DNA of 64,000 nucleotides from assembly GCA_034670405.1 (NCBI GenBank), contig JAXDDX010000012.1, positions 6,079,501 to 6,143,500 on the forward strand. The letters are read 5' to 3'. This stretch comes from Hoplostethus atlanticus (lineage: Eukaryota > Chordata > Actinopteri > Trachichthyiformes > Trachichthyidae). The translations under genes were made by a program, and so were the position numbers. The notes beneath the pieces are model-generated. The model did not search any database. It was not told the DNA's origin and worked only from the letters and a program-made list of their open reading frames with translations. Of this stretch, positions 16,530 to 32,492 are shown piece by piece; position 1 is the first letter of the stretch, and every line of letters starts with the position of its first letter.

Positions 16530-17254
16530 TAGTGTTTGTCTTGTCAGTAAGTGATTGATCTTTTGACTTGGTATAAAGTAGTTCCAATGTGTTGTACAGT
16601 CTTTGATACATATTTTTAGGTTTACTAAATACTTATTGATGCAATCAACAGTAAAGAGGTCAAAGGTCAGCACTATAGCACCTTTACAATATTCCTAAGG
16701 CCACATGCTGCCCTCAAGTGCCAGTGTCAGAAAAGTATTTGGATGTATTTTAGAAATCAAGTGAAGCACAGTTATGTTGTGCTGCAACTGCAGCCTGAGC
16801 AGTATTGCATTTATCAGACAAGTTGTATAATTTATCTAGGCCTGGAGTACACTCTAGTGGTATAAACTTCCCGCTAAATACCATTATCTGCAGCTGTGTT
16901 CAACAAGAAGACAATTTAGGATGCACGAAGTGTTATAAATAAGTGCATAGAAATAATATGTAGAAGGACAATCATTACTTTTACCATCACATTGACATAT
17001 CTTGTATACGCTCCAAAAAAGAACGGCAACAACATCGGACGTGAGTGCAGTTTTGCTACCCTGATCGTTCACAAAGCGGAGGTAACTTCATGCAGATTCT
17101 TTCACCGATTCAGGGCGTGTAACGGAAAAGTAACTTGATACTGCTTTCTAGTAAAGTAACGTTGATTTTCAAATGAGTGAATAGCGTGTTGGGTTTATGT
17201 TCTTGGTAACGACCTCATTGGTTGGAAGTTTTAATGCGTTCCACTGTCCAGTCT
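16530..17254. other. rpl7 to C8orf89-like intergenic DNA
   Basis: AT-rich spacer of about 0.7 kb with no recognised gene. The distal end forms the upstream region of the next gene. Confidence 0.5.
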
Positions 17255-17268
17255 GTTGCTATGGCAAC
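17255..17268 (+). promoter_or_regulatory. RFX X-box upstream of the C8orf89-like gene
   Basis: GTTGCTATGGCAAC fits the palindromic RFX consensus (GTNRCC-N-RGYAAC class) with one departure. It lies 164 bases before the chosen ATG. RFX factors drive ciliary and sperm-flagellum genes. Confidence 0.65.
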
Positions 17269-17431
17269 GCGGTGACTCATTAGCATTCCCCACCTCGAGC
17301 TGCTGAGTAAGCCTAGCATCTGCTCAGGGATGGCTATAAACACTAAAGTACACGAATTTGTTATTCTGAGCAATTGTTTCATATTTGTAATTGAGTAATG
17401 TGTAAGGCGCTATCGTCAGGATTACAAGGTG

Positions 17432-20474
<3,043 letters not shown>

Positions 20475-22317
20475 CAACAACAGTTTTGCAAATCACAGGG
20501 GTCCAGAATCACAACCTTGCATACAGTGCCAAAGTGGTCTGAACAAGGCAAAACGTTTAGGGCACCGTGTTTGTTTCAGTGGCTCGTTCTAAGTGCTTGT
20601 TTCTCCTCTGTGATATTAGTTCTCTGCTCAGCATGGTTGGTCTTCACACTTTGGGATTCCTGACCTCAAATGTCAGACACCATATAGTATATACTCTTGA
20701 AACCTGTGATGTACAAAGTATTATCAAATTGACATGGCAAACTGGTCCTTGTAACAAGAATAATAAATGCTGATAAGGAGCATTAGAAAATCATTTTTAC
20801 ACTTCATCTCACGGCTCATTGTTTTCCCACCTAACATCAGCTTGAAAAGATGATTTTCTTTATATTTTCTAATAGCTTGTAATGGCTGTTATGTCAGCAT
20901 ATTTCTTGTTGCAGATGGTGTCAATAACTGCAGCACTTGTGTGGTTGCATCTCAATACAGAAAAGCATTGAGTCTATTGCTCTCATGTACTAATTAAACT
21001 GCAGTTGGCTGAGTAAACCTAAATAACAGTGTTTGACATGTATTCAAATGAAGCAACACTATTACGGTGCCTTGTTTAAAGTCTTCCTGAAATGAAATAA
21101 ACATATATTTTTGTTTAGCCTGTGTGCCTTTTATTTCCTTTCCTTCTGTAAAACAATATTTCTGTTCTTCTACTGTGACACCAACAAGGAAACGTTTCAA
21201 CTTGTTTTTCTAACACATTTCTGCATTCCATATCTGCAACACAGATAGAGAACTATGCCCCGCATATCTCAGTGAGCCACTTTCCCACATAGCACATTGT
21301 TCTGTTGCAATATAGGGGGCAGCTCATGTCACACTGAATAGTCTCGTTCATTGTGTGTGACAAAGAGGACACTCATAGCCAATTGTCTTTTTGTTTTGCG
21401 CGGAACGAGCAGAGCTGACCCTCATGATATGAAGATGTAGCGGCTTGATTTCTAATCTTGGTGCACAGTATCCCTGTCGTCACAGCGCACGTCATCACAG
21501 TAAACCGGTAGTAAACTTCCAAGAGAGCAAAGATTCACCTACTGCCACGTGAGTGTGTATCACAAAGGATAATTGGCACGGGGTATGAAGCCAGATGCCA
21601 CAGCTGCAGTGAGCGGAGCCGCAGACATGGCCCAGGGCGGTGGGTGATGAATTAGAGTCAGCGAACAACACCTGAGAAAGGGAAAGAATGATGTGGTGGC
21701 ACTCGAGATGGAAATTAAGAAAACCACAAAAAATAAATAGTTAAAAAAAAAAAAAAGGTTACATGCAGTACCAGGCAGAGAAAGATATGCATCATGTGTG
21801 AAATAATTCACATCTCATACAAAGGTTGAAGGTTTATTTGAAAGAGAAATATATGGACACGGTATTATAGAAGTCAACACCCCCTGTAAATCTATCACCA
21901 TGTGCTTTGCTTTCTTTGTACCATCCAGATTGACCTTTATGTTGATCCAATATTCCTTCACGTTTCACTTGGCATGCCATCAACAAGTGTCAAAGGCACA
22001 AGAATTACTGGAAATCTTCAGGATGATGCTCTTCATCTAGTTCCAGTGATCTGTGATGTGCATCAACTCTCCTCTAAAGTCACCCTCAATTTCGTCCAGT
22101 ACTTGTCAGAATAGCCCAGTCGTGGTGAAACGGAGCCAAGATGGCCACATTACTGTAATTTGATGGAGATACTATCCTGCAGTCTGTCACTGAGATCATT
22201 TTGAATGGAGGCAGGATGGGCCTGAAAGTGACAGGTCCAGATCGATTATCTGAAAGGCTTTCAAGTGAAAGATCAAGGTTTTTGTTTCATTATTTCTAGG
22301 GCATTTCTATTTGATTA

Positions 22318-22400
22318 GACAGAACAAGAGCAGAGACAGAAAAGACTGGAGAGAGTAGGGGAATGGCCCGCACAGCCACCAGGATGCCTGTAAGATCAAG
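22318..22400 (-). mobile_element. Possible remnant of a short teleost SINE
   Basis: The GACAGAAAAGACTGGAGAGAG core resembles the body of the SINE at 3410-3545. The tRNA-like head is not clear. Confidence 0.3.
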
Positions 22401-24182
22401 GGTTTTATCTGTCTCTCTCATCTTGATCAACACCAGCCAAGTCGACTCTCCTGGTACTTTAAGCGCCCTAGCAAAGAGGGAAGAACTGTAGGGCGAAATG
22501 AGACCTGCTGAATTCAAATTTGATGTCAGAGAGTTGGGCTCTGTTGGTGTCCCTCCCTCCCCCTGTATAGTGAGGTGTGCATTTCAGGGACACACAGTGA
22601 CCTAGAAACAGAGAGCCATCCCCTTATTCATGCTAAGTGAAGGGGCTGTATTCACGCTCATGCGGAGGCCGGGTCTCCCTCTTCTTGCAGGGTTTACCGT
22701 CCCTTTCAAGTGTAGTGAAACAAAATGACCTGGAACAAACAGTCAACAATGAGGTCTTTAATAAGAGCTGTACTGGGGCCTGCCCACAAGAGGTTTATCA
22801 TTTCAGCCACAGATCCACGAGACTCCTCACAACCAGGACAGTACTGGGCAGACAGTGCAGCATTTCAATTTGTGACTTCTTTGGGATTCACAATGTGAAA
22901 TGTACATGTTTAACGGGCAGGAAATCATGAAATATATTGTAGAGTCTCCTCGTCTTCTTGACCAAAACATTTTGTATCAGGTCAAATTATCCAGACAGAT
23001 TTTGACCAGATGATGATGCAAACTTATCACGCTTCAAAGGGAACATTCAGACGTCACAGCTTGCCAACGAAGTCGAACGTAAAGTTTATAAGCTTATCAA
23101 TCTCTTGGTATTATTACCATGAGATTGTATATCAAAAGCAGCAGGGGAGAGCGGCGTGTCGGTTCCCAGCCCGACCCGAGCCCATGAAGAATAGCCAGGC
23201 TGTGTTACTGTTTCACCTGACTTGATGTCGTGCCAGTCGACTATCAGCAGGGATCAGAGAATGTTGTCTGTCTGCCAAATTATAACTTTGCCAACACCCC
23301 AAATCAAAAAGACCCTACTTGGAATAAATACCTTTGGACCGGTTTGAAAGGAAAAGAACCAGTGTGGGTCTGGGGACACTGACTGATGTCCTTTACCTTC
23401 ATAACTACACATCGTGTATGTACTGTCCATGTCTCAGTGCTTGATCAAACTGCCTGCAGTAATGGATCTAATAGTTCAATCATCATTCGCTATTCATTTA
23501 TCATCACAAGTATCACAATATTACTTAATACATGCGATACTCATTGATCAGATCGGTGTAATATACGTTAATCAGGTGAATGATCTTTCACAATGAACCC
23601 CCAGACTCATGTCCTACTGTGTGACGACACTGGGAGGAAATAACACAAAGCCAGTAGAAATTCCTCCTTGATCCATTCTGTCTTCTCTGTTGTGAAACTA
23701 GTTTGAACTCCTCTAAGGAAGCTTGTTAAAAGGTCCTAAAAGATAGTTACCCAGTGATCAGAAACAAATGATAGAACGAATAAGCGACATGTGTCAACAG
23801 GAACTGCTGGTCCAATAGTAGTCTGTGTGTTCAAGCAGGGCACACGGAGGTCAAATCTTTGTCCTCGCCATCATATAAACACAGCCGAGCCCAGAGCTAT
23901 GTTGAATCTATGGTGACACAAATAGTCACAGGTTTCTTTGTTCGTGCGCTCTATGAAATGACGATGAAAGATCAACATATTCTTTTTTTTTTTATCATTA
24001 AAACATGTTTTCACAGCTGTCGTGGGAGTTGGCTCACCTCATAAGTATGTTATTACCAGGTATGAGTGAGATTTGATATCATGTTTGCCAACAACATACA
24101 AGTCGAAGCGTGACAGAGACATTTTTCTGTCATTGCAACTTACAGCTCAACGACATTTCTACCCCTGTGCCCTTGGCAGTGC

Positions 24183-24183
<1 letters not shown>

Positions 24184-24226
<43 letters not shown>
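24184..24226. repeat. (AC)n microsatellite
   Basis: Perfect AC tract of about 43 bases. Confidence 0.95.
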
Positions 24227-24227
<1 letters not shown>

Positions 24228-24980
24228 TGAGGGGCGTAACTTCTCCAGTGCTCTCTGCCATTTCACAATATGATTTATGAAATATGCGGTGATGGATGCA
24301 CGCTATTGCCTAGCAATTATCATTACACCCTGAAGTTTCATCTCTCTGAGAGTCCAGGGTCAGTCCCTCTCCCCGCCCCCACACATCTTGCCTCATCTGC
24401 CTGCCGTTACTTCTAATGTGAACATTGATTTCCATACATTTTGAACTACGTGCCAAGATGGCTGACTGATGAGGTGACAACGAGCAGAGATGATGTCAAG
24501 TTCTGGCAGAGGAAAAACCTCCATCAATATCACTATCTTCGTCGTTATCACCTTGACACGGTGCCAAGGCAGGCGGCGTGACTCTCCCCTCCCCCTGCTC
24601 ACGGAGCGGCGCCCTTGTCCAGGTGATCATTCATAATACACCTGACAGTAATATCCTGTAATGAATGAGGCACCATCAGTGTACAACTAGATGGCTCATC
24701 ATAATACATGGTGTTGGAAGTGTGATGCTCAAAGCAGCAGTGTGAAGAGCAAGAGACTCACAAACACTCTGGAGGGTGCTGCTGCAAGTTGCAATGGTCA
24801 GGTGGACATCTCTCTGTGTTCTTGTTAAGTAACTAGCAGTGGGATGTCGGCAGAGAAGAGCAGTGTGCGCCCGTGTGCATCTTTGAACATTGTCTCTTTC
24901 ATTTTTTATTTTACTTCATCCTTCACTTCTTGCCTCCTTGCTATCACTCTTTCAGGCCTTTTACTCTCTGATTTCACTCC

Positions 24981-25173
24981 AGTACACTGTGTCCAAAATA
25001 TGGAGACCACCTTCCCTAATACTGAGTTGCACCCCCTTTGCACAATTCAGGTCTTAGGTGTCTCAAAACAACCCTTCTCTAACCTGTCTCCTCCTCTTCG
25101 TGACTAAAGTGGATTTAATAGGTGAAATCAAGCAGGGATCGTAGCGTTCCCCTGGATTCACCTGGTCGGCCTA
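24981..25173 (+). mobile_element. Degenerate non-autonomous DNA-type interspersed repeat
   Basis: The segment combines a GAGTTGCACCCCCTTT-like block with AAGTGGATTTAATAGGTGA and CCTGGATTCACCTGGTC blocks. These recur together in a MITE-like family that I recall as abundant in salmonids and other teleosts. The copy looks internally deleted. Family assignment is from memory. Confidence 0.45.
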
Positions 25174-25379
25174 ACAGTGCACTTAAGTGTCTTTCCCAGT
25201 CCCACCTCGAAACTGAACCTCTAACTGACTAAACTAAACATCCAGTTGATAACGCTTTGATTCTCTACATAGTGACTCATGCAGCTTCCTGTGTGTCAAA
25301 GCTCATACCATGTTTGTGAGGAACCTGATAAAGGACATACTTAAGTGCCAGCTCACGGGCACATCCACACCTCGACAGT

Positions 25380-25381
<2 letters not shown>

Positions 25382-25418
<37 letters not shown>
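25382..25418. repeat. (CA)n microsatellite
   Basis: Perfect CA tract of about 37 bases. Confidence 0.95.
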
Positions 25419-25419
<1 letters not shown>

Positions 25420-25878
25420 AAATGTACAGATGCACACATGGAGAGAGGAAGTTGGAGACAGTCTAGCAGTAAATGCAGTGGACAAAGGCTTCCATTCATG
25501 CGGCAGACACACCACCTCAGTCTAATTAGCCCAGCCTCTAACTCTTTATTAAATATTTTGTTAAGGTTAAATATTTGCTAAGGTATTAATATTTCAGGCC
25601 CCAGGTTACTTATTGGATTCTTACTTTTTGGATTTTGAACATTAGTTTGTGTGGCATCGGTCCGTAAGTGAAGAAGAGTGTTTTTCGGTTACTGGCTGAA
25701 GAGGGACATACTGTAAAATAACAAAGCGGGAGAGGGGGAGAGAGAAAGAGAGAGAGAGAGAGCGATCCTGGTCAGAGGTGACATCATCGCCCTATACCTT
25801 GACAACACGTGTTGAGACCAAAAGGTGAATTCTTGCATGTGTGGACAAAGGATTTGTAGCTATGGCGACCCGGGTCAG

Positions 25879-25892
25879 GTTACCATAGCAAC
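25879..25892 (+). promoter_or_regulatory. RFX X-box-like site in intergenic DNA
   Basis: GTTACCATAGCAAC fits both half-sites of the RFX consensus. It lies about 3.1 kb upstream of the sbspon ATG with no recognised gene beside it. Confidence 0.45.
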
Positions 25893-26076
25893 GTTACTAG
25901 TTTGGATTCCCCATGTAGGCGAGATGGAGCTGGGATTCACCCTGATGTCTCCTTGACACCCGGTGCAAGAGGCAGTGGCATGCACACTGTCATTCTCAGC
26001 TATGGTCAACCAATCTCTCTGTCTCTCTGCCCCTCTCTGTTTCTGCCCTTGTATTTGTCAAATAAACAACGTCATC

Positions 26077-26102
26077 TGTGTGTGTGTGTGTGTGTGTGTG
26101 TG
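26077..26102. repeat. (TG)n microsatellite
   Basis: Perfect TG tract of about 26 bases. Confidence 0.95.
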
Positions 26103-28199
26103 CAAATGTCATGTTCAACCCAGTCTCTGATATTGAAGCTAGTGACATGAAGACCATAAACACACATAGCTGCTGTTCCCTGTCTTGAGACACAACGTCA
26201 TAGGATGTGATCTCTTCAGAGTAGGCTTAACCTCCCGCCCTGTGTCACTCCGTGTCTCTCGCTCTCTCACTCTCTCTCTCTCTCACACACACACACCAAA
26301 AAAAATCTAGGCAGGGTATATTAGTATGGGAAGACTGATCGTCTTTGACAAGTGCACAGTAAGGGCACGAGGTCCAGCGATGGGGGCCTGTCAGATGTAA
26401 AACACACATGCTTTGATGTGCTCATCCATCCTGCTGAAGCCATAACAAACTTTGATGCGGCTTCAAATCTTGCATCAGTGCTCAGATCAAATCAATACAA
26501 TAAATCTTGGTGTGTGTGTGCGCCTTAGTAGCAATTGAGAAATCCCTTCCTAGTTCATAAAATAGAAGAGCCGCTCGCTCAGCAGAATTTAAAGACTTTA
26601 TTATCTCTAACTTGCTCTTGGATAGGTGGCTCATGCTTAGTTTCATTTCAAATTGAGATATCTCATCTACCCGCCACACATTATATATATTCTGTGGGAA
26701 ATCATGCCATAGATAAAACTGACCAGAATACAGTGCAGTAGGTGGGAGCAGAGAATATCCAACGGGTTCAACGTGTCACACTTTAATACACAATGATTCA
26801 GACACATGCTCCTCAAGCCTCCCATTGATGCTGCGGCTGATGATTATGGTGAAGATGAAAGCCATTACTGCCGCTTGACCTGCCTGCTCCATGGCGCGAA
26901 GGAGACTCAAAGGACCCAAGGAGACCCCCCTCCTGCTCTCCGCAAGATGTTTTGCCAGAAAAAGGGAGGCAAAGCATCCAGAATATTACGACTATCTGCC
27001 CCTTCTGTATCAGTAGACATAGGGAGGCCTCATTCCCGCCTAGCGCTCCCTGCAGAGGCCTCATTTGTTTCCCATGAGATGGAAGAGGAACTGGTCAAAC
27101 AGAGGCTGACCCCGAGGGGACTTCACAACATCCTCAGACATTCAGGCTCCTTGAACAAACATAACAGTAGAAAATACATTTTGTCTGTTCCCAGCAAAAT
27201 CCCACATCGCTAACGGCATCTTTCCAGTATTAAAATATTCAAAATCTATTAAAAGTAAAATTCTCCAATAGATTAACAATGGGTGTCTGCGTTTTTTCTC
27301 AATCCTGCAAAGTTCACTTTTGAATTTAACAGGTTTTTGCAGGACACAGAAAATGTATGTGTACCATATGCAATTGAGGGTAAACGGGGTAAAAAGTGCC
27401 ATATAATATAGCTGCTTGTGCTGCATTGATAGAACAATTCTAATGCTGCTGACTGATTGCCTTGTCAACTTTTATATATTGAAGAAATACTCGGAAGGCA
27501 TCGTAAAAAAGTTTCCCTTTCTCTTCTTTCTCTTCTTTCCACTCAGCAGTGAATCTAATAGTCTTGCTAATCAATCAAACTGACAGCGGTGTGCCCCGTC
27601 CTAATGAGATAAAACCATTAGCCTTGTTAGGAACGTCACAGACATGCCTCTGCAGAATTATATCAGAGGAATCTGTCATCTATCTTTTGCCAGCTCTGTA
27701 TGTCAAGAGTTATAAATCAAAGCCGCACCCTGGTCTGCAAATAGTGTCATGTGCACTGGAGCTGCTGGTCAATGGTACTGGCCAGAGCTAAACAGACACA
27801 CTGCTCAACAAACCTCTACCAGTGACAGTCATATTCACCTGTGGTTTGTTGACTGTCTCATTTTCAGTTTATCTGAACCGTCATGGGAGGCCAAGAGAGC
27901 ATAACGAAACTCTTCAAATATATCATGTCTGGCTGTTTATCAAAGGCTCTTCGCTGTCTGAATGTCCCGTGTGTGTAACAGGAAGCAGAGAAACCCATGT
28001 CTGATGCGTGCAAAGCAAAAAGAGAATGAGAAAAAGGGGAGAGAGGTGAGAACCAAAGGGTGGCTTTACAACGAGCAGCGGGCCCCCTGGCACAATTATT
28101 TGGAGCCCCGCCAACCGCTTGCATTCCTCCTGCTCTTTTGGGACTCTGCGCTCTGGGGTGGCAGAGAGCAGCCCGGGCAAGGCTGGCATCAGGGTGACA

Positions 28200-28480
28200 G
28201 CAAACCTGCAGGGAGAGAGAGAGAGAGAGAAAGAAGAGGGCTAAGAATAAAGCAGGTGAGACAAAGAGACATGGGACAAAGAAAGAGAGAGAGAGAGAGA
28301 GAGTGTGCATGTGTGTGTGTGTGTGTGTGTCTGAGAGAGGGAGAGATACACACAGTAACAGAAGCGGGAGGGGAAACACACACTAAACACACCGACTCAC
28401 CCCTCCCTCCCTCCCTCCCTCCCTCGCCCTCATTGTCTCCTCCCGTGTGTGATCAACTGGAGGGAGGTACTCAGCTGGGA

Positions 28481-28535
<55 letters not shown>
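28200..28535. repeat. Purine/pyrimidine-rich simple-repeat cluster upstream of sbspon
   Basis: It contains (AG)n at about 28208-28230, (GA)n at 28284-28303, (GT)n at 28311-28330, (CCCT)n at 28401-28424 and a (GA)n tract at 28484-28535. The cluster ends about 425 bases before the sbspon ATG, so it may lie in its promoter or 5'UTR. Long open frames here are artefacts of the repeats. Confidence 0.85.
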
Positions 28536-28537
<2 letters not shown>

Positions 28538-28960
28538 CTCAGAGGAGAGGGACACTAACACAACAGAGACATGGGGAGTTTGATCAGAGCTGGAATGGGG
28601 TGTTCTGTCCTGCAGGTTGCTCTGTAAACCTGTTTCAGGAGGGAAACAGAGGGGCTGTGTGGAGCCGGACACAGGAATTCCAGGTCACAAGGGCTCCTGT
28701 GGCGGAGTAGAGTCTTGGCTGGGTTGGGCTGGGCTGGTATTCCACCCTCTCCCTCTCACGGTCATGAGTATGAGAGAGGTAGCGTGAGCGGGAATAAACA
28801 CAGAGAAGAGGAGCGCAGCAAAACACTGTGGAAGGACACTGGTAAATCACAAATTAGGTCAATCAGGAGGAGGAGGAGTTTTTTTTTTTTTTTTTAAACT
28901 TGCTTGGTGTTACTCCAGGGGTTGACTTCTGACCTGACCCCCTTTTTCAACCCCCTCGTG

Positions 28961-31900
28961 ATGGGATCCTCTGTGGAGTTTGCCTGTTTGCTGCTGGTGG
29001 TTGCCGCTCTGGGAATTAACCACTTGGTGTCTGGGGGGTGTTCGGGGAAATGCTGCCGGGGCAGAGACTTGAGCTGTGTCACCACTGACTGGAGGATGGA
29101 CCGCGTCTACGGGACATGCTACTGTGACGGGGGCTGCGTCAGGACCAAGGACTGCTGCTTTGACTACTTCACAGAGTGCCCAGGTGAGGAATGCATGGAG
29201 GGATTGCAAAGAGTCAGCAAGAGGAAGTACAGAATAGTTTTCTGTGCACACAAAACCATATCAATCCTGCATGAGATAACCTGTAGTATAGTATAGTATA
29301 TAATCTGACCTCTTGGTAAAGATAAGATTATGTTCTAGACCTGCTCACCAGGTACAGAAGATAAAGATAAATGGTAAAGATAGATCACTTTCTGGATCTG
29401 TTCATCAATCTGCTGATGTTTACATCATGGCTGATAACAGCAGGGCTGGCAGGAGAGCAAGTGCTCCAAAACTTCCTATACATGCTAGATTGCTTGTCTG
29501 CACTTATCTTCACTGTTAAGTGCTCTGGGCAGAGTCCCGTCCCAACACTTACTAGTGGTTGCCCTGCACTGAATACTCAGTCAACAGCTTTTACTGTAGC
29601 TTATACCACGGCCACTTCATCACAAAAAAAGGTAGCGATCACGTCAACAAATAACTGAAACCAGACACGCTGTGCCTAACCTCATTTCAGCGGACTGGCC
29701 CACATAATAGAATTAGTTCAAATATTTGAAGAATGTGATTCCGTCAATCAGTTGGAGCAATTACAGCACAAGTCAAACAAGCAGAGCGTACCTAATATGT
29801 GTTATAGGCCGGTAGTCACTAAATCGGCATGCTTAATACATCAAAGCAAAGAGACGAAACTCACAGGATTAGATGATTGAACGAGTTGGAGTTCACTTTG
29901 GCCTGCTCTCAAACCACTTGTAGTCGACTAGGAAACACAAATTCTACAAGTCAAAATCAATCTTTCATTGATCGAAAGTTATTTCCAAGGTCCTTGGTCA
30001 ATTTCTTTTTTCTCTAAAGTCTCCCATTTCCCAAGAAAAGTATCATTATTTAATCTAGGGCAATATAGCAATATGGTGGCTCAGTGGCTAGCACTGTCAC
30101 TTCACAGGCTTGATTCCCAGTCCTTTCTGTGGAGTTTGCATGTTCTCCCTTGCATGTTCATGTGAGTTTCCTCCCATGCAAAGACATGCAAGTCAGGGGA
30201 ATTGGAGACTTTAAATTGCCCATATGTGTGAATTGGAGTGTGTCTGTCTATCTGTGTTTGCCTGTCTATGTGTTCACCCTGCAATGGACTGGCAACCTGT
30301 CCAGGGTGTTTCCCTGCCTTCTGTCCAGTGCATGTTGGGATAAGCTCCAGCCCCCTGTGACCCTGAATATGAATACGCAGGTAAAGAGAATGAATGAATG
30401 AGTGAATGAATGCAGCAATATCGTTGGGTTATCCTGTTGCTGGGAAACTGGACTCAAGCGTCACTACTGTACACACTTCTGATCTGAACCAATTATAATT
30501 CAGTGTTACTTTTGGGCCCAGCATCTCTGGATTTCTTTTTAATCCAATTTTGTTTTTGTTACCACAGAGATAATGCGCTAATATTTCTTCCCCAATATGG
30601 GTGTCACCATCCAGCTCAGGACTGTGCTGTAAGCGAGTGGAGCTACTGGAGTGGCTGCGCCAAGCCCTGCCAACCCTCGGTACGAGTCCGTGTTCGGCAC
30701 ATAGAGCAGCAGCCCAGGAACAGCGGAGAGCCCTGCCCCGGCCTGGAGCAGCAGTCAGGCTGCAGGGAGTACCGAGACCACCGGGGGGGATACTGTGGAC
30801 TCAACACAGGTATACACACATGCAAGCAATACACACACGGGAATAAGCATGCACAAACTCAAAAACATGGATGTGAGAGTTAGGATTCAAGTTTTCCACA
30901 TTTTCATTGGTGTGAAAATGAAACTGAAATCATCCCAGCACTGGTGGAACACACACACACATACACACAAATTACTTTGTAACATTGGGTTTCATGTGTT
31001 GCTAATCAAGACATTGAACATTGTCATCTTTGTCAGGTCCAGCATTCATCACCAGCACAGAGTTTGGTAAGGGAAGGCCCAAGCATGACAGCTATGGAAA
31101 CCCCAAGGACCCTGGGTAGGTTTCATGCCCTGCCCAAGTACTGCGAGACTGCCGGTCTATAGCAGAGGACTTTGGTAGCTTTAAATTCAAGAGTTTGAAA
31201 AGTTTAGAGCTGTTGCCGAGGGCGAACCACCTTTCAGTGCACTGATGTGTAATTTAAACCCTATTGTGAGATTTTTTTCTCTCGATCTGCATGAGCTAGC
31301 AGCTGGTGTTAGCTCACCTGCAAGCATGTCTATTACACTGACGTAGACCATTAAACATGGCAACTCTGAGAGTCCACCCACGACCCTTTGAAACTAATAC
31401 TTCAAATACTTCAACTTTAATAAGGACTGTCACATGAAAGGCATGTGCACAAAGGTTTGGATGACAGTAGCTGAGGCATTGTGAGCAGCTCACACCAAGC
31501 TATGATCTGCTATTTTGTCATTTCAACTACGGTGTATCTATGTGCTGGGGTGTGTCCATGTTACCATATACTCCATTTTGATTCTGTTGTTCTATTACCC
31601 CAGAAATGACTGCAGTATGACCCTTATGACCCCCCCCACCTCCAGGTTCTGTGTGGAATTCACATTGGAGTCCCGGACACCCCACTGTACAGTGGAGAAC
31701 CACCCACACACACACTGGATGCGCTACATAACGGAAGGCTTCAAAGTATGTGTGGCATGCCAACCACCCGCCATGCGTAACAATAGTGGCAGCTGCCAAG
31801 GAGATGGTCAGGAATCAGATAAGTATGAAGCCATGGATCATTTCAATAAGTATTCATTGAGCAGTGTTGTTTAGGTTACAGATTTGTACAGGAGGTCAAT

Positions 31901-32150
31901 TTACTGTCAGTCAAATTTCTTCAAACCTGGAAAATGAGTGAAATCAGTGAAATGTTTCCTGAGATGAGGTTAAAAAGTCTCTAAAATCACCTTGATAATG
32001 CATCCAAGTTCTGGGCTGTGACTGTTTTGCAGAGAAGCCGTGCTCCGCTGGCAGGCGGTGGGAAACCCTCGGTGCAGCGGGACATGGAAGGTGGTCCAGA
32101 AAACCCAACAGTGCAGTTGCCCACCACAACACAGCTTCCTCTTCATCTGA
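28961..32150 (+). CDS. sbspon: Somatomedin B and thrombospondin type-1 domain-containing protein, five exons
   Basis: Exons 28961-29183, 30615-30809, 31037-31115, 31646-31822 and 32033-32150 join in phase to 263 residues (human is about 264). A hydrophobic signal peptide (residues 1 to about 25, CLLLVVAALGI) is followed by a somatomedin-B domain in exon 1 with the cysteine pattern CSGKCC ... YGTCYCDGGC ... DCCFDY. Exon 2 carries a TSP type-1 repeat with the WSYWSGC motif. Exon 4 has a cysteine-rich tail (CVACQPPAM) and the last exon ends QCSCPPQHSFLFI. It is predicted to be a secreted extracellular-matrix protein. I chose the exon 4 acceptor at 31645 over one near 31606, which also keeps frame, because it matches the human spacing. 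AATAAA is at 32370-32375. It is convergent with terf1. Confidence 0.94.
29184..30614 (+). other. sbspon intron 1
   Basis: This 1.4 kb intron contains a short TATAG repeat near 29286-29300 and a SINE at 30075-30413. No other gene was recognised. Confidence 0.6.
30075..30413 (+). mobile_element. tRNA-derived SINE with 8-bp target-site duplication
   Basis: Box A TGGCTCAGTGG (30077-30087) and a degenerate box B (GGCTTGATTCC, 30107-30117) begin the element. The body holds GTGGAGTTTGCATGTTCTCC, AAATTGCCC, CAATGGACTGGCAACCTGTC and GATAAGCTCCAGCC. It ends in a (GAAT)n tail. AGCAATAT flanks both sides (30067-30074 and 30414-30421). It is of the V-SINE/DANA-like teleost kind; the exact family is not assigned. 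Confidence 0.8.
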
Positions 32151-32369
32151 ACCACAGAGAGCACCATGCAACGATGCTCTGGTCTGGCATCCTCAATGTC
32201 ATTTTGCAGCCAAGTTCAGCTCGTCACTGTAACTAAAATGACCAGAGCATTAAGATGCCTAGATACTCCAGGAACAACTTTCAATGCTAAACAGACACTT
32301 ATGACTTCTGAGACTCTCTGGTTTATTATTAAGATACAACACATCTCATATTAAGATCATTTCAATCAC

Positions 32370-32375
32370 AATAAA
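32370..32375 (+). terminator. sbspon polyadenylation signal
   Basis: AATAAA 220 bases after the stop codon. Confidence 0.6.
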
Positions 32376-32492
32376 CATTCTCCATTGTTCAGTTAAATGC
32401 GATTGCAAACCGTGTCAAAACAATGTCAGAATTGGTATCTGAATAACTTTTTCTAACACATTAAACACATACCACGCTTGATTTGGAATAAG

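Larger units (their letters stand above)
20475..28960. other. C8orf89-like to sbspon intergenic region (8.5 kb)
   Basis: No coding gene was recognised. The region holds the C8orf89-like polyadenylation signal (20762-20767), a possible SINE remnant near 22318-22400, a DNA-type interspersed repeat (24981-25173), an X-box (25879-25892), several (AC)n/(TG)n tracts and a purine-rich stretch before sbspon. The longest open frame (26806-27213, plus) resembles no protein I know and has no splice or codon support. Confidence 0.55.

Noticed and set aside
26806..27213. 135-codon open frame between the C8orf89-like gene and sbspon
   Set aside because: No recognisable domain, family or splice context; probably chance, though the segment could be conserved non-coding DNA.
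27962..28558. 198-codon open frame
   Set aside because: Produced by GA, GT and CCCT repeats; low-complexity translation with no family resemblance.
30075..30160. tRNA-like sequence
   Set aside because: It is the tRNA-derived head of a SINE: box B is degenerate and no cloverleaf acceptor stem is present.
31607..31645. Upstream alternative acceptor for sbspon exon 4
   Set aside because: It keeps frame but adds 13 residues that the human protein lacks. The acceptor at 31645 fits the family better.
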